Shown here: piece by piece, positions 35,179 to 44,030 of the stretch
How positions within the stretch are numbered: the stretch's first letter is position 1
How the letters are laid out: each line of letters opens with the position of its first letter
Origin: Acidilutibacter cellobiosedens
Lineage (GTDB): Bacteria; Bacillota; Clostridia; Tissierellales; Acidilutibacteraceae
DNA: 64,000 nt
NCBI RefSeq assembly: GCF_004103715.1
Contig: NZ_CP035282.1
Coordinates: 2,470,673 to 2,534,672, forward strand
Reading direction: 5' to 3'
Notes under the pieces: model-generated
Databases searched by the model: none
What the model was told of the DNA's origin: nothing
Seen by the model: the letters and a program-made list of their open reading frames with translations, nothing else
Translations under genes and position numbers: made by a program

Positions 35179-36345
35179 TTATTTAATAATTGTTACTGTT
35201 ATTTTATTTAACGCTTCCTCAATCAATTCATCTATATTCAATTTTTTTTCGGATTCTTCAATAGTTTCTATTTTAGGTCTGGTCACAGGGTGCTTTGGTA
35301 AAAATACGGTACAGCAATCATCAAAAGGTTCTATGGATTTCTCATAAGTTTCTATATCCTTCGCTATTTTAATTATCTCTACTTTATCAAAACCTATCAG
35401 GGGCCTAAAAACGGGCCTATCCACAATATTGTCCGTTACCTTAATCCCATCTATGGTCTGGCTTGCAACCTGTCCTAAACTTTCTCCCGTTATGATTGCA
35501 TCGCAACCCTCTTTTTCCGCTACCATATCTGCTATCCTCATCATGAATCTCCTCGAAATAATGGTCATCTCGTCTTCAGGGCAACTTTCGTGAATAGCTT
35601 TCTGGATATTTAATATATTAATGCTATAAAACTTTATTTCTCCATTAAAATGAGTAAGCATCTCTGCCAATTCTTTAACTTTCTGTTCTGATCTTTCACT
35701 TGTAAAGGGATAACTGTGATAATGAATTATACTTAATTTGACTCCCCTTTTCGCCATCAAAAATCCCGCTACAGGACTGTCAATACCTCCTGATAACAAA
35801 AGAAGGCCTTTGCCGTTTGTTCCCACAGGGAGCCCTCCATAGCCCTTAACTTTCTCAGTATATACGTAGCACTCTTTTTTAATATCTATATACAAAAATG
35901 TGTCAGGATTATGAACATCTACTTTTATATCATCAAAAGTCTTTAATAAAACCTCTCCTATCCTTCCTGAAAACTCAGGAGATTTTATCGGAAATTCCTT
36001 ATCAACTCTATTTGTCTTTACTTTAAAGGTGCTCACTTTTTTTTCATCAATTGCTTTCATCATCATTATTTTGGCAGCCTGTTCTATACTCTCAATATTT
36101 TTCTCCACTCTTAAGCATGGACTGATATATACAATTCCAAAAACTTTTGTAAGCCTCTTAACTATTAAACTAAAATACCTTTCATCAGCTTCAATATATA
36201 TCTTTCCCTGATCCTTATATACATTTGAAAATCCAAAATCCTTTATTGCTTTTTTTATCTGCTTTATAAGAACTGCCTCAAAGCTTCCTCTGTTTAGTCC
36301 CTTTAATGCTATCTCGCCTAAACTTACACTTATCACGTTCTCCAT
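35179..36345 (-). CDS. thiI: tRNA 4-thiouridine synthetase ThiI
   Basis: 388 residues: N-terminal ferredoxin-like/THUMP domain (1-165) and a PP-loop ATPase domain with LLLSGGIDSPVAGF near 180. There is no C-terminal rhodanese domain, as in Bacillus-type ThiI, which works with a dedicated cysteine desulfurase. It adenylates U8 of tRNA for sulfur insertion. The neighbouring cysteine desulfurase gene starts upstream and ends 4 bases before it, which supports the sulfur relay. Confidence 0.95.
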   Translation of the reverse strand: MENVISVSLGEIALKGLNRGSFEAVLIKQIKKAIKDFGFSNVYKDQGKIYIEADERYFSLIVKRLTKVFGIVYISPCLRVEKNIESIEQAAKIMMMKAIDEKKVSTFKVKTNRVDKEFPIKSPEFSGRIGEVLLKTFDDIKVDVHNPDTFLYIDIKKECYVYTEKVKGYGGLPVGTNGKGLLLLSGGIDSPVAGFLMAKRGVKLSIIHYHSYPFTSERSEQKVKELAEMLTHFNGEIKFYSINILNIQKAIHESCPEDEMTIISRRFMMRIADMVAEKEGCDAIITGESLGQVASQTIDGIKVTDNIVDRPVFRPLIGFDKVEIIKIAKDIETYEKSIEPFDDCCTVFLPKHPVTRPKIETIEESEKKLNIDELIEEALNKITVTIIK

Positions 36346-36349
36346 TTCA

Positions 36350-37507
36350 TCACCTCTTAGTTATTTGTCTTATTTCTTCCAAAGAATCTTTCAGTACATC
36401 TAAAGTATAATCTAAATCTTTCTTTGTATTCATAGCCGAAAAACTAAATCTCACAGTTCCTTCTATTTCTCTGTCTTTAAGGCCTATAGATTTTAACACA
36501 TGACTTTTTTCTTTGCTGTGAGAAGAGCAAGCGGAACCTGTAGAAATATATATACCCTTTTCTTCAAGATAATGTAGGAGAACTTCTCCTCTTATCCCCA
36601 TAAATGAAACATTAAGTATAAACGGAGAAAATCTCTCATCAATTCCACTATTAATTTTTATATCACTAATTTCATTTTTTAATCTTCCGATAAAATATTT
36701 TTTTAATTCCGTCACTTTTTCTCTTGCTTCAAAAAATTCGTTATCCAATATCTCCACTGCTTTTCCCATTCCTACTATCCCCGGAACATTCTCGGTACCG
36801 GATCTGATTCCTCTTTCCTGCCCTCCTCCAAAAATCAGAGGATTTAAAATTACGTTTTTATTTAGATATAATCCTCCTGTCCCTTTAGGACCATGAATTT
36901 TATGACCGCTAAAAGAAAAAGAGTCTATTCCCCATTCTTTTAAATGTAATGGAATTTTTCCAAAGGCTTGTATTCCATCTACATGGAAAAAAGATTTACT
37001 TCTTTTTCTCATCAAAATTTTTTTTACTTTTTCCACCGGTTCAATTGAGCCGATCTCATTATTAACCAGCATAAGAGCTATAAGAATAGTCTCATCATCT
37101 ATGCTTTCTTCAAGCTCTTCTAAATCTATAATCCCGTCTTTATCTACATCCAAATAAGTAACCCTTAACCCCCTGTTCTCATAGTTTTTAAAAATATCAA
37201 GCACAGAAGGATGTTCTATCTTTGAAGTAATAATGTGATTGCCATATCTTAAATTTTTATTTATTATCCCTTGGATTGCTAAATTATTACTTTCTGTACC
37301 TCCGGAAGTAAAAAATAATTCATCACTTCTTATTTTTAAAAAATCGGCAATTATATTTCTTGCCCATTTTACCTTTTTCTCTGCATCAAACCCCATTCTA
37401 TGAAGAGAAGAAGGATTCCCATAGCAAGTTTTAAGCATAAAAGTCATTTCTTCAATTACTTCATCTCTTGGTTTTGTAGTCGAGCTATTATCCAAATAAA
37501 TTTCCAT
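36350..37507 (-). CDS. Cysteine desulfurase (NifS/IscS class V aminotransferase)
   Basis: About 385 residues. The start at 37507 (MEIYLDNSSTTKPRDEV) has AAGGTG eight bases upstream; the ATG at 37531 lacks a site. PLP lysine is in SFSGHKIHGPKG, and the catalytic cysteine in ISTGSACSSHSKEKSH. It takes sulfur from cysteine and, judging from the operon, feeds ThiI for 4-thiouridine formation (NifZ-like role). Confidence 0.94.
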   Translation of the reverse strand: MEIYLDNSSTTKPRDEVIEEMTFMLKTCYGNPSSLHRMGFDAEKKVKWARNIIADFLKIRSDELFFTSGGTESNNLAIQGIINKNLRYGNHIITSKIEHPSVLDIFKNYENRGLRVTYLDVDKDGIIDLEELEESIDDETILIALMLVNNEIGSIEPVEKVKKILMRKRSKSFFHVDGIQAFGKIPLHLKEWGIDSFSFSGHKIHGPKGTGGLYLNKNVILNPLIFGGGQERGIRSGTENVPGIVGMGKAVEILDNEFFEAREKVTELKKYFIGRLKNEISDIKINSGIDERFSPFILNVSFMGIRGEVLLHYLEEKGIYISTGSACSSHSKEKSHVLKSIGLKDREIEGTVRFSFSAMNTKKDLDYTLDVLKDSLEEIRQITKR

Positions 37508-37644
37508 GATCATCACCTTATCCTTTGTCAATATATAAAATTTAATTAAATAACATGGTATAACTTACTTTATACAACAATTTTCCAATATCTAAAGAAC
37601 CTATAAAAACAATCTCCATTTTATATTATATATCATATTATCTT

Positions 37645-37717
37645 CTTTTTTATAACCCCTATAAAAGTTATATTTTTCATTAATACACAGTTGACCTTAA
37701 ATGGATTTCAAAAAAGG
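37645..37717 (+). repeat. Intergenic palindromic repeat, copy D
   Basis: TTTTTTATAACCCCTATAAAAG at one end and TTAAATGGATTTCAAAAAAGG at the other. It runs directly into the hairpin at 37710. Confidence 0.72.
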
Positions 37718-37756
37718 CTTAATTGATTTACTAATATTTCTATTAAAGCCTTTTTT
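37710..37756. terminator. Hairpin attached to repeat copy D
   Basis: AAAAAAGGCTT pairs with AAGCCTTTTTT, with T6 at its right end. It occurs where the minus-strand sulfur operon begins, so its natural direction is unclear. Confidence 0.65.
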
Positions 37757-37822
37757 ATAACCTATAGGAAAGTCATGTTCTTCCTTAATTTGTACTTTCC
37801 GTTAAATGGGTTTCAAAAAAGG
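37751..37822 (+). repeat. Intergenic palindromic repeat, copy E (tandem with D)
   Basis: TTTTTTATAACCTATAGGAAAG and TTAAATGGGTTTCAAAAAAGG form imperfect inverted ends. The unit of repeat plus hairpin recurs with a period of about 105 bp. Confidence 0.75.
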
Positions 37823-37861
37823 TTTCATTAATTTATTAATATTTCTATTAAAACCTTTTTT
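37815..37861. terminator. Hairpin attached to repeat copy E
   Basis: AAAAAAGGTTT pairs with AAACCTTTTTT. Confidence 0.65.
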
Positions 37862-37957
37862 ATATTATTTATACATTAAAAATATTATATACAATCTTGA
37901 TAAATTAGAGAAGTAAAAATATATTACAAGTTTTTTAAATTTTTTTAGCAAAAGATG

Positions 37958-37986
37958 TTGCAAACCATGTCGTAATTTGCTATAAT
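37958..37986 (+). promoter_or_regulatory. Consensus promoter of a small RNA
   Basis: TTGCAA (37958-37963), exactly 17 bases, then TATAAT (37981-37986). Transcription should begin at about 37993. Confidence 0.8.
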
Positions 37987-37992
37987 ATGAGA

Positions 37993-38108
37993 GTGGTTAT
38001 CCCCCTGGTAACCTCAAATAAGATCTCTATTCCCAATACCCCTTTTGAACGGTTTTATGTTACATCCCTTTGTGGATGTAGGGGCTCCTTAATAAGGAGT
38101 CCTTTTTT
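37993..38108 (+). ncRNA. Unassigned small RNA or leader RNA, about 116 nt
   Basis: Between a consensus promoter and a strong terminator there is no open frame with a ribosome site. The RNA can fold a first hairpin (GGTTATCC with GGTAACC around a C-rich loop), a second (TACATCC with GGATGTA) and the terminator (38082-38102 plus T6). Three unpaired stretches are C-rich (CCCCCT, TTCCCAATACCCC, CCCTTT), as in small RNAs that bind ribosome sites. It could instead be the attenuated leader of the L-asparaginase gene 70 bp downstream. No T-box, cobalamin or other riboswitch motif was recognised in it. Confidence 0.6.
38082..38108 (+). terminator. Intrinsic terminator of the small RNA
   Basis: GGGCTCCTT pairs with AAGGAGTCC (38082-38102), followed by TTTTTT. 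Confidence 0.88.
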
Positions 38109-38176
38109 ATTTTATTTATTTTTGTATAATATGTTAAAATATAATTGTACATAAAATAACTTTAGGAGGCTTTATT

Positions 38177-39190
38177 ATGAAAAGAAAAAAAGTAGCCATT
38201 ATATTCACAGGCGGGACTATTTCTATGAAGATTGATCCTCGTATTCATGCTGCTATTCCTGCTTTGTCCAGTGAGGAAATACTATCTATGGTCACGAATA
38301 TTGAAAAAGCGGCGGAAATCGAAATTATTGATTTTGCTAATCTTCCGAGTCCTCATATAACTCCTGACATAATGATGAAATTATCTCAGACCGTTAAAAA
38401 AACGATTTCCCGTGAAGACATCAATGGTGTCGTTGTGACTCACGGAACGGATACTCTCGAAGAAACAGCATACCTATTGGATTTAACTATTAAAACAGAA
38501 AAACCTATAGTAGTGGTGGGAGCTATGAGAAACAGTTCAGAACTTGGATATGACGGTTCGAGCAATCTTTCTGCCGCAATTTGTACGGCAACTTCTGAAG
38601 ATGCAAAAAATAAGGGTGTATTGGTAGTTATGAATAATGAAGTTAACAGTGCAAGTGAAGTAACAAAAACAAATACTCTTTCTCTTGACACTTTTAAGTC
38701 ACCCGAATTCGGTCCTCTTGGAATTATAGATAATGATGAAGTTATTTTTTATAGAGATATACCATATAAACAGCATATTCAAACGGAAAGTATTGAATCC
38801 AAAGTCGGACTTGTAAAATGTGTTTCAGGAATGGAATCGGACATACTCCACTTTTTAATAGATTCCGGATATAAAGGAATAGTATTAGAAGCCCTTGGAA
38901 GAGGAAATATTCCTCCAAAGATGATGGAAGGAGTAGAAAAAAGCATAAATAAAAATATTCCTGTAGTAATGGTATCACGATGTCCTACAGGACGAGTTTT
39001 GGACTCTTATGGGTATGCCGGAGGCGGAAAAACTTTAAGAGAACTTGGCGTTATATTTGGCGGCGATCTCCCCGGCCAGAAAGCAAGAATAAAATTAATG
39101 TTAGCTTTAAGCATAACTGATGATATTGAAGTCATAAGATACTTATTTGAAAGAAAGGAGCATTCTACCTTAGTTAAAAATATAAACTAA
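38177..39190 (+). CDS. L-asparaginase
   Basis: 337 residues. The two active-site segments are FTGGTISM (about 11-18) and VTHGTDTLEETA (about 88-99), with catalytic threonines in each. There is no signal peptide, so it is a cytoplasmic (type I-like) enzyme converting asparagine to aspartate and ammonia. The ribosome site AGGAGG is strong. An asparagine synthetase gene is also present in the window, at 20.8 kb. Confidence 0.94.
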   Translation: MKRKKVAIIFTGGTISMKIDPRIHAAIPALSSEEILSMVTNIEKAAEIEIIDFANLPSPHITPDIMMKLSQTVKKTISREDINGVVVTHGTDTLEETAYLLDLTIKTEKPIVVVGAMRNSSELGYDGSSNLSAAICTATSEDAKNKGVLVVMNNEVNSASEVTKTNTLSLDTFKSPEFGPLGIIDNDEVIFYRDIPYKQHIQTESIESKVGLVKCVSGMESDILHFLIDSGYKGIVLEALGRGNIPPKMMEGVEKSINKNIPVVMVSRCPTGRVLDSYGYAGGGKTLRELGVIFGGDLPGQKARIKLMLALSITDDIEVIRYLFERKEHSTLVKNIN

Positions 39191-39193
39191 ATA

Positions 39194-39388
39194 TTATCTG
39201 CCCTTAATTCTTGAGAAAAAGCCCCGGGTTTTTCTGTCTAAAAAGTACTCAATATATGATACTCTTTCCTTTAAATCTTTATCTATACTTTTTAGTTGAT
39301 CTTCAAGAATCCGAACCTTCTCTTCAAGAGTCTCTATTGTTTTGTCTTCATAATTTTTTTCTTTAGATGTTAAAAGGGTAGAATCCAT
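39194..39388 (-). CDS. Small coiled-coil protein, 64 aa
   Basis: Residues 15-48 form a heptad-like coiled coil (TIETLEEKVRILEDQLKSID) and the C-terminus is basic (RKTRGFFSRIKGR). It overlaps the end of the preceding gene by 19 bases, so it is probably translated with it. Function unknown. Confidence 0.6.
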   Translation of the reverse strand: MDSTLLTSKEKNYEDKTIETLEEKVRILEDQLKSIDKDLKERVSYIEYFLDRKTRGFFSRIKGR

Positions 39389-40437
39389 GAATGCAAGTTT
39401 TTTTTTAGAGGTATTTCAGCAGTATTCTGCAAATTTCCAAAACCAATAAAAGATATCTCGGGATATATTTTTCCAAAAGAAAAGTTCAAGATATGTCGGT
39501 CTGTATTGAAATACCTCTTATATTTATATCTTACAACTTCTTTTCCTTTAGATTCTTTCCATTGATAAATACTGCCCCATGTATCTCCTTCGTCTGCACT
39601 GAATCTGCTTGTTATATTATCATATTCAATCCATTCCACCCATAATTTATCTTCAAAATATACTAAAGTAGGATGAGAACAGTTTTCAATATTAGATATA
39701 TCCTCTCTAACTTCCATATTAGCTATATTTTCCGAAAGAGAAAATCTTTCATATCTTATTTTCAAATTTCCTTCGTAATATTCGCTATACACTAAATGTA
39801 TTTTTTCATTTAACACTATCATGTCTATATATAATTTGGGTTTCTGATCTTTTGTAAGCTGTATCTTTCTATCCCATTTCCCTTCTTTTAGTGAAAAAGA
39901 TTTAACACATACTTCTTCTTCCATATTAAACAGGTCATAGTATCCTATCATAATGGTATCCTTGTTTTTAATCAGCTGAATAGGATTTAATATTTTTTTT
40001 ACCTTTATGTCATCAACAATATTGGTTATCCACTTGTCTTCTTTTTTATATTGATGACATATTCTATAAATGTTTTCAATATCATGAAGAGGCACTTCAT
40101 ATATTATATGAATATTTTCTCCACCCATCATAATATTTAAATTATACATAACTGGAAGGGGTTCTTCCGTAATTACAGTTCTCTTTATACGGTTCTCTTT
40201 TAATTCCAACAATATTAAATTAAAGGATTGATCTTGGTAAACCAAATATATATTATCCTCTGAATCCACAGTAACATCAAATTCTTCCAATGTATTTTCC
40301 GCAATAATCCTTCTATCCGTCTGTTTATTGGCCAAATTAAAATAGTAGGAATAGATATTCCCCGAATTCCATTGAAACATATGAATATTTTTCATACTAT
40401 CCGTAATGATAGGAATATTATCATTAAAAAAAGCCAT
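39370..40437 (-). CDS. Predicted beta-propeller-like protein, unknown function
   Basis: 355 residues, start chosen at 40437 (MAFFNDNIPIITDSMKNIHM) after AGGTGG. Repeating beta-rich motifs such as DSEDNIYLVYQDQ, GGENIHIIYEVP, NEKIHLVYSEYYEGN and FEDKLWVEWIEYD look like propeller blades of the sialidase or exo-alpha type. There is no signal peptide. It is divergent from the Cys-rich gene at 40589, and the two may share sporulation control; that is inference. Confidence 0.55.
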   Translation of the reverse strand: MAFFNDNIPIITDSMKNIHMFQWNSGNIYSYYFNLANKQTDRRIIAENTLEEFDVTVDSEDNIYLVYQDQSFNLILLELKENRIKRTVITEEPLPVMYNLNIMMGGENIHIIYEVPLHDIENIYRICHQYKKEDKWITNIVDDIKVKKILNPIQLIKNKDTIMIGYYDLFNMEEEVCVKSFSLKEGKWDRKIQLTKDQKPKLYIDMIVLNEKIHLVYSEYYEGNLKIRYERFSLSENIANMEVREDISNIENCSHPTLVYFEDKLWVEWIEYDNITSRFSADEGDTWGSIYQWKESKGKEVVRYKYKRYFNTDRHILNFSFGKIYPEISFIGFGNLQNTAEIPLKKNLHSWILPF

Positions 40438-40588
40438 ATATACACCACCTGTCATTTAATCTTTCTATATAGATATTAATTGATTAAATAAAATATTCTT
40501 TATTTTTAGTCTGTAACACAAATATAGTATTTCGAATATATTATCAGTGAGAATGTAATTTAAAAATTCCATGAAAGGAGGATATATA

Positions 40589-41587
40589 ATGGGTTCTGCT
40601 GATATAAATAAAGATATTTTAAGCCAGTCAATAACAGAAAGTTGTTGTAACGGTACAACCGGATGCGATTGGGATGGAACACTGAGAAGAGTTAAAAACG
40701 AACCAATATATGTTCAAAAAGTTTTTGATGCAACTCTACTGAATTCTCAGGCATTAAGAACTATTCAAAATCAACCATTTAGCCCAAGTTTAGGAAGAAA
40801 TGCACAAATTATAAGAGTAACCGATATTAGATGTAGAAAATACTTCAATCCGGCAAATATATTTGATAAAGATAATTTAACAGTTAATGCAAATACGGTA
40901 TTATCAGGAGGTAGCTTCGTTGAAGATGGAGCTTGCAATCCTATTACTGTTATAGGTCCTGACGGAACTTCAAGTGAAAAAATAATATATGTAAATACTT
41001 CTGATTGCGATAAACAAGGAAGGGGAACACCAGTCTTTGGAACTCAGACTGTACGTATTACAGGAAATGTTGTTGTAGAAATCGACGTAGTTTTCCTTGA
41101 TGGAAGAGGAAGAAGAACTCCCATAACTCTAAAAGCTGTTGTACCTATTGCATCAGTTAAAAATCCAATAGTTCTGACAAACTTCTTCGAACTGTGCGTA
41201 CCATCAGTATTTAATTCCGCATTTTTACCAAGATTTGCTGAATTCTGCAGCGTAGCATGTGAAACAAGGTTAGCAACTAATAGTATTACCAGAGATATAT
41301 GCATCGATCCTGTTACAGGACAAATAAATGCAAGCCTTATAATTGCTATATGTATAACTTGTGAAAAGAAAGTGGTAGTTCCTGTACAGCTTTGCGTATT
41401 GTCAACAGGATTCCCTGTACTATCGCCGATAGTATCTCCGATATGCTCTACTTTCCCGACTCTTTTCCCAAGACAAATTGACGAAAGCAGTAATGATGAC
41501 AACGATGGTTGTGGTCGAAATTCCCAATCTCTTGGAATAAGCGAAGATGAAAAAGACGAATGCGAAGAATATGGGGATAATTATTAA
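40589..41587 (+). CDS. Cys-rich protein, probable spore coat or exosporium component
   Basis: 332 residues starting MGSADINKDILSQSITESCC after AAGGAGG. About 20 cysteines are spread through the chain, including CCNGTTGCDWDG at the N-terminus, CSVACETR and CITCEKK. The C-terminus is acidic (DDNDGCG..., EDEKDECEEYGD). Similar proteins occur in spore-forming Clostridia and I recall them as candidate spore-surface proteins, but no experiment is implied by the sequence. No membrane segment or signal. Confidence 0.6.
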   Translation: MGSADINKDILSQSITESCCNGTTGCDWDGTLRRVKNEPIYVQKVFDATLLNSQALRTIQNQPFSPSLGRNAQIIRVTDIRCRKYFNPANIFDKDNLTVNANTVLSGGSFVEDGACNPITVIGPDGTSSEKIIYVNTSDCDKQGRGTPVFGTQTVRITGNVVVEIDVVFLDGRGRRTPITLKAVVPIASVKNPIVLTNFFELCVPSVFNSAFLPRFAEFCSVACETRLATNSITRDICIDPVTGQINASLIIAICITCEKKVVVPVQLCVLSTGFPVLSPIVSPICSTFPTLFPRQIDESSNDDNDGCGRNSQSLGISEDEKDECEEYGDNY

Positions 41588-41604
41588 TAAATAGGGACTA
41601 AAAC

Positions 41605-41635
41605 AGAAAGCAGGTAATTGATTTACCTGCTTTCT
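41605..41635. terminator. Bidirectional terminator between convergent genes
   Basis: AGAAAGCAGGTAA (41605-41617) pairs with TTACCTGCTTTCT (41623-41635). Confidence 0.8.
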
Positions 41636-41644
41636 ATAGTTTCT

Positions 41645-42946
41645 TTAATACCTGTCTCTAAATCTTCTTTCCCATTCTTTTATAAGCTCTTCTCTAAAAT
41701 CAGGGTAAGCAATATTTATCAGCTCTCTTCCCCTTTCCTTTAAAGTTTTCCCCTTAAGTTGCGCTATCCCGTATTCCGTGACTATGTAGTTAGCGTCATT
41801 TCTTGAAGTTGTAACGGAAGCTCCATGATCAATAAAGGGAACTATTCTCGATATTTTATTATTTGCTGCAGTAGAAGGCATTGCAATTATCGATTTTCCT
41901 CCATCTGCCATATTTGCTCCTCTGACAAAATCCACTTGCCCTCCTGTACCACTAAATTGCCTTTCTCCTATTGTTTCCGAAACTACTTGGCCCATTAAAT
42001 CAACCTGTATACATGAATTTATTGAAATCATTTTATAATTCTTCATTATAACGGTAGGATCATTTACATAATCTACAGGATACAATTCTACATTCTTATT
42101 ATTATTAACAAAATCATAAAGACGTTTAGTTCCCATCATAAATGTAACTATAATTTTATCTTTGTGAATAGATTTTTTCTTATTCGTAATAACTCCCGAT
42201 TCGTAAAGATTCAAGATTCCATCGGATATCATCTCTGAATGAATTCCAAGATCCTTTTTATCTTTCAGGAACAATAATATAGCATCGGGAATCGCTCCTA
42301 TTCCCAATTCAAGAGTAGAGCCGTCTTCAATCAAAGAAGCGCAGTACCTTCCTATAGATTCTTCAACTTTAGTTATTTTCGGAGGATTTAATTCCAATAT
42401 AGGTCTATCCGCCTCAACTATATAATCAATATCAGATATATGGATAAAGGAATCTCCAAAAGTCCTCGGCATTTCCCTATTAATTTGAGCAATTACAATA
42501 TTCGCACTTTCTGCTGCTGCCTTCGTATAGTCTACTGAAATACCAAAACTGCAGTAACCCTCCTCATCGGGAGGGCTCAATTCAATTAATGCCACGTCTA
42601 CCGGAAGATACCCCTCTCTAAAAAGTTTAGGTACCTCATAAAAAAAACACGGAGTATAATCTGCTCTGCCACAATTAATCGCATCTCTCGTGGATACACC
42701 TGCGAATAGAGAATTGTGACGAAAATGCCCTGCCATCTCTAACTTTGTATATTCTCCCTTCCCCATAGGAACCATATGAGCTATTTCTACATCTCTATAT
42801 TCATTATAATTAGCCACCAGTTCATCAACTAAAACAGAGGGTTCCCCTGCTGCATGGCCTATTACAACTCGATCTCCGGATTTAATATGTTTAACTGCTT
42901 CTCTTGGAGATACTAATTTTGATCTATATTCATTTTTCCAATCCAT
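41645..42946 (-). CDS. Acetyl-CoA hydrolase/4-hydroxybutyrate CoA-transferase family
   Basis: About 433 residues; ATG at 42946 with GAGGAG eight bases upstream (a GTG lies three codons earlier). The catalytic glutamate is expected in GIHSEMISDG (about residue 238 from the chosen start), which aligns with Glu238 of the clostridial 4-hydroxybutyrate enzyme. Oxyanion and CoA loops are seen in GIGAIPDA and GERQFSGTGGQVDF. It moves CoA between acetyl-CoA and a short acid. The exact acid is unknown. Confidence 0.9.
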   Translation of the reverse strand: MDWKNEYRSKLVSPREAVKHIKSGDRVVIGHAAGEPSVLVDELVANYNEYRDVEIAHMVPMGKGEYTKLEMAGHFRHNSLFAGVSTRDAINCGRADYTPCFFYEVPKLFREGYLPVDVALIELSPPDEEGYCSFGISVDYTKAAAESANIVIAQINREMPRTFGDSFIHISDIDYIVEADRPILELNPPKITKVEESIGRYCASLIEDGSTLELGIGAIPDAILLFLKDKKDLGIHSEMISDGILNLYESGVITNKKKSIHKDKIIVTFMMGTKRLYDFVNNNKNVELYPVDYVNDPTVIMKNYKMISINSCIQVDLMGQVVSETIGERQFSGTGGQVDFVRGANMADGGKSIIAMPSTAANNKISRIVPFIDHGASVTTSRNDANYIVTEYGIAQLKGKTLKERGRELINIAYPDFREELIKEWERRFRDRY

Positions 42947-43008
42947 TTCCCTCACTCCTCAATCTAATTTGGTATGTATTGTTTCATAAGGTTTAAATTA
43001 ACCTTCAA

Positions 43009-43470
43009 CTATAAATTTTTATTATTAAAGTCAATTTTATCTATTACCTTAGATGCAAAAAAAGAAACGACTACAGCTATAGTTATCCTTATACTCAAAA
43101 GAAGTATCCCATTAGCACCTACCGAAACAAAAATTAACGTATCTTCAAATACCGAATGGCACGATATCAAAAATATGATAAGAACATATAGATCCTTTTT
43201 ATTCAAATTACTTTCCTTAGCACTTTCAATTATGACTCCAGCTCCATAGGCCAACCCAAAGACAAGACCCACTATTAACGGGAAAGTAGCTTCTTTCGAT
43301 ATATTATAAAATTTAGAAACAGGGCTTAAAAATTTTGCCCCTTTATCAAGTATCTTTAAATCCTTTAATATCTCCATTATAATCATAAGGGGAATAATAA
43401 TTAAAGCCAATTTATAAACAGATTTGATACTTCCAAAAGTACTTTCCTTTAAAAATCCCAATAAATTCAT
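43009..43470 (-). CDS. Gate/nucleoside-recognition domain membrane protein, B half
   Basis: 153 residues with four or five helices and the Gate-type turn VGLVFGLAYGAGVIIE (about 67-82). It follows a related protein by 9 bases. Such paired small Gate proteins resemble the SpmA/SpmB arrangement and may form a two-subunit carrier. An AGGAGG precedes the ATG. Substrate unknown; the CoA-transferase next door hints at organic acid or amino acid metabolism. Confidence 0.7.
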   Translation of the reverse strand: MNLLGFLKESTFGSIKSVYKLALIIIPLMIIMEILKDLKILDKGAKFLSPVSKFYNISKEATFPLIVGLVFGLAYGAGVIIESAKESNLNKKDLYVLIIFLISCHSVFEDTLIFVSVGANGILLLSIRITIAVVVSFFASKVIDKIDFNNKNL

Positions 43471-43479
43471 AGAAGCCTC

Positions 43480-43896
43480 CTACAATACAAGATTCAATAC
43501 AATTCCTGAAATAATAGCTAATGAGAACCTGCAGGCCAAAACTATAAATACATTCATCCCTGTCTTTTTTACAACCGCTGTCTCCATAAACAAACTGTGA
43601 GAAAAAGAAAGCATAAAAGCAATTATGGTAATCTGCTTTGCTTTGAGGTTTAAACCTGCTATGGCACCTATTCCGGCATATAGGTTAAGCATGTTTCCCA
43701 ACACTAAAGGAAGACTCGCTTCTCCAGGAAGACCAAATATTTTCATCACAGGAGTAAAAAAATCGGATATCCAGTTAAGAATCGGAGTGTATTTTAAAAA
43801 GGTGACAAAAAAATAAACAGGAACTATGACTTTCGTTAATTCCCATGTCGTTGAAATACCTTTTCTTAATCCTCTTGAGATACTTTCTTTGTACAT
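43480..43896 (-). CDS. Gate/nucleoside-recognition domain membrane protein, A half
   Basis: 138 residues, start at 43896 after AAAGGTG. Membrane segments and the turn LGNMLNLYAGIGAIAGL match the Gate domain. First gene of the pair. Confidence 0.7.
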   Translation of the reverse strand: MYKESISRGLRKGISTTWELTKVIVPVYFFVTFLKYTPILNWISDFFTPVMKIFGLPGEASLPLVLGNMLNLYAGIGAIAGLNLKAKQITIIAFMLSFSHSLFMETAVVKKTGMNVFIVLACRFSLAIISGIVLNLVL

Positions 43897-43961
43897 ACAA
43901 TCACCTTTCCGCACGTTTATATATTTATTATACATCACAAAATTTCTCAATTCAATGTTAA

Positions 43962-44011
43962 AAGATCAGACATTTCAGTTTAACATTGGCCAATCTGAAA
44001 TATCTGATCTT
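43962..44011 (-). terminator. Hairpin after the SLH protein gene
   Basis: AAGATCAGACATTTCAG (43962-43978) pairs with CTGAAATATCTGATCTT (43995-44011) with one mismatch. On the minus strand it is followed by TTTTAA, so it probably ends the surface protein operon. Confidence 0.7.
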
Positions 44012-44030
44012 CATTTATAAAGATTATCAG

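Noticed and set aside
37993-38108. T-box or known riboswitch upstream of asparaginase
   Set aside because: No T-box sequence, specifier loop, or recognised aptamer motif could be found; kept as an unassigned RNA.
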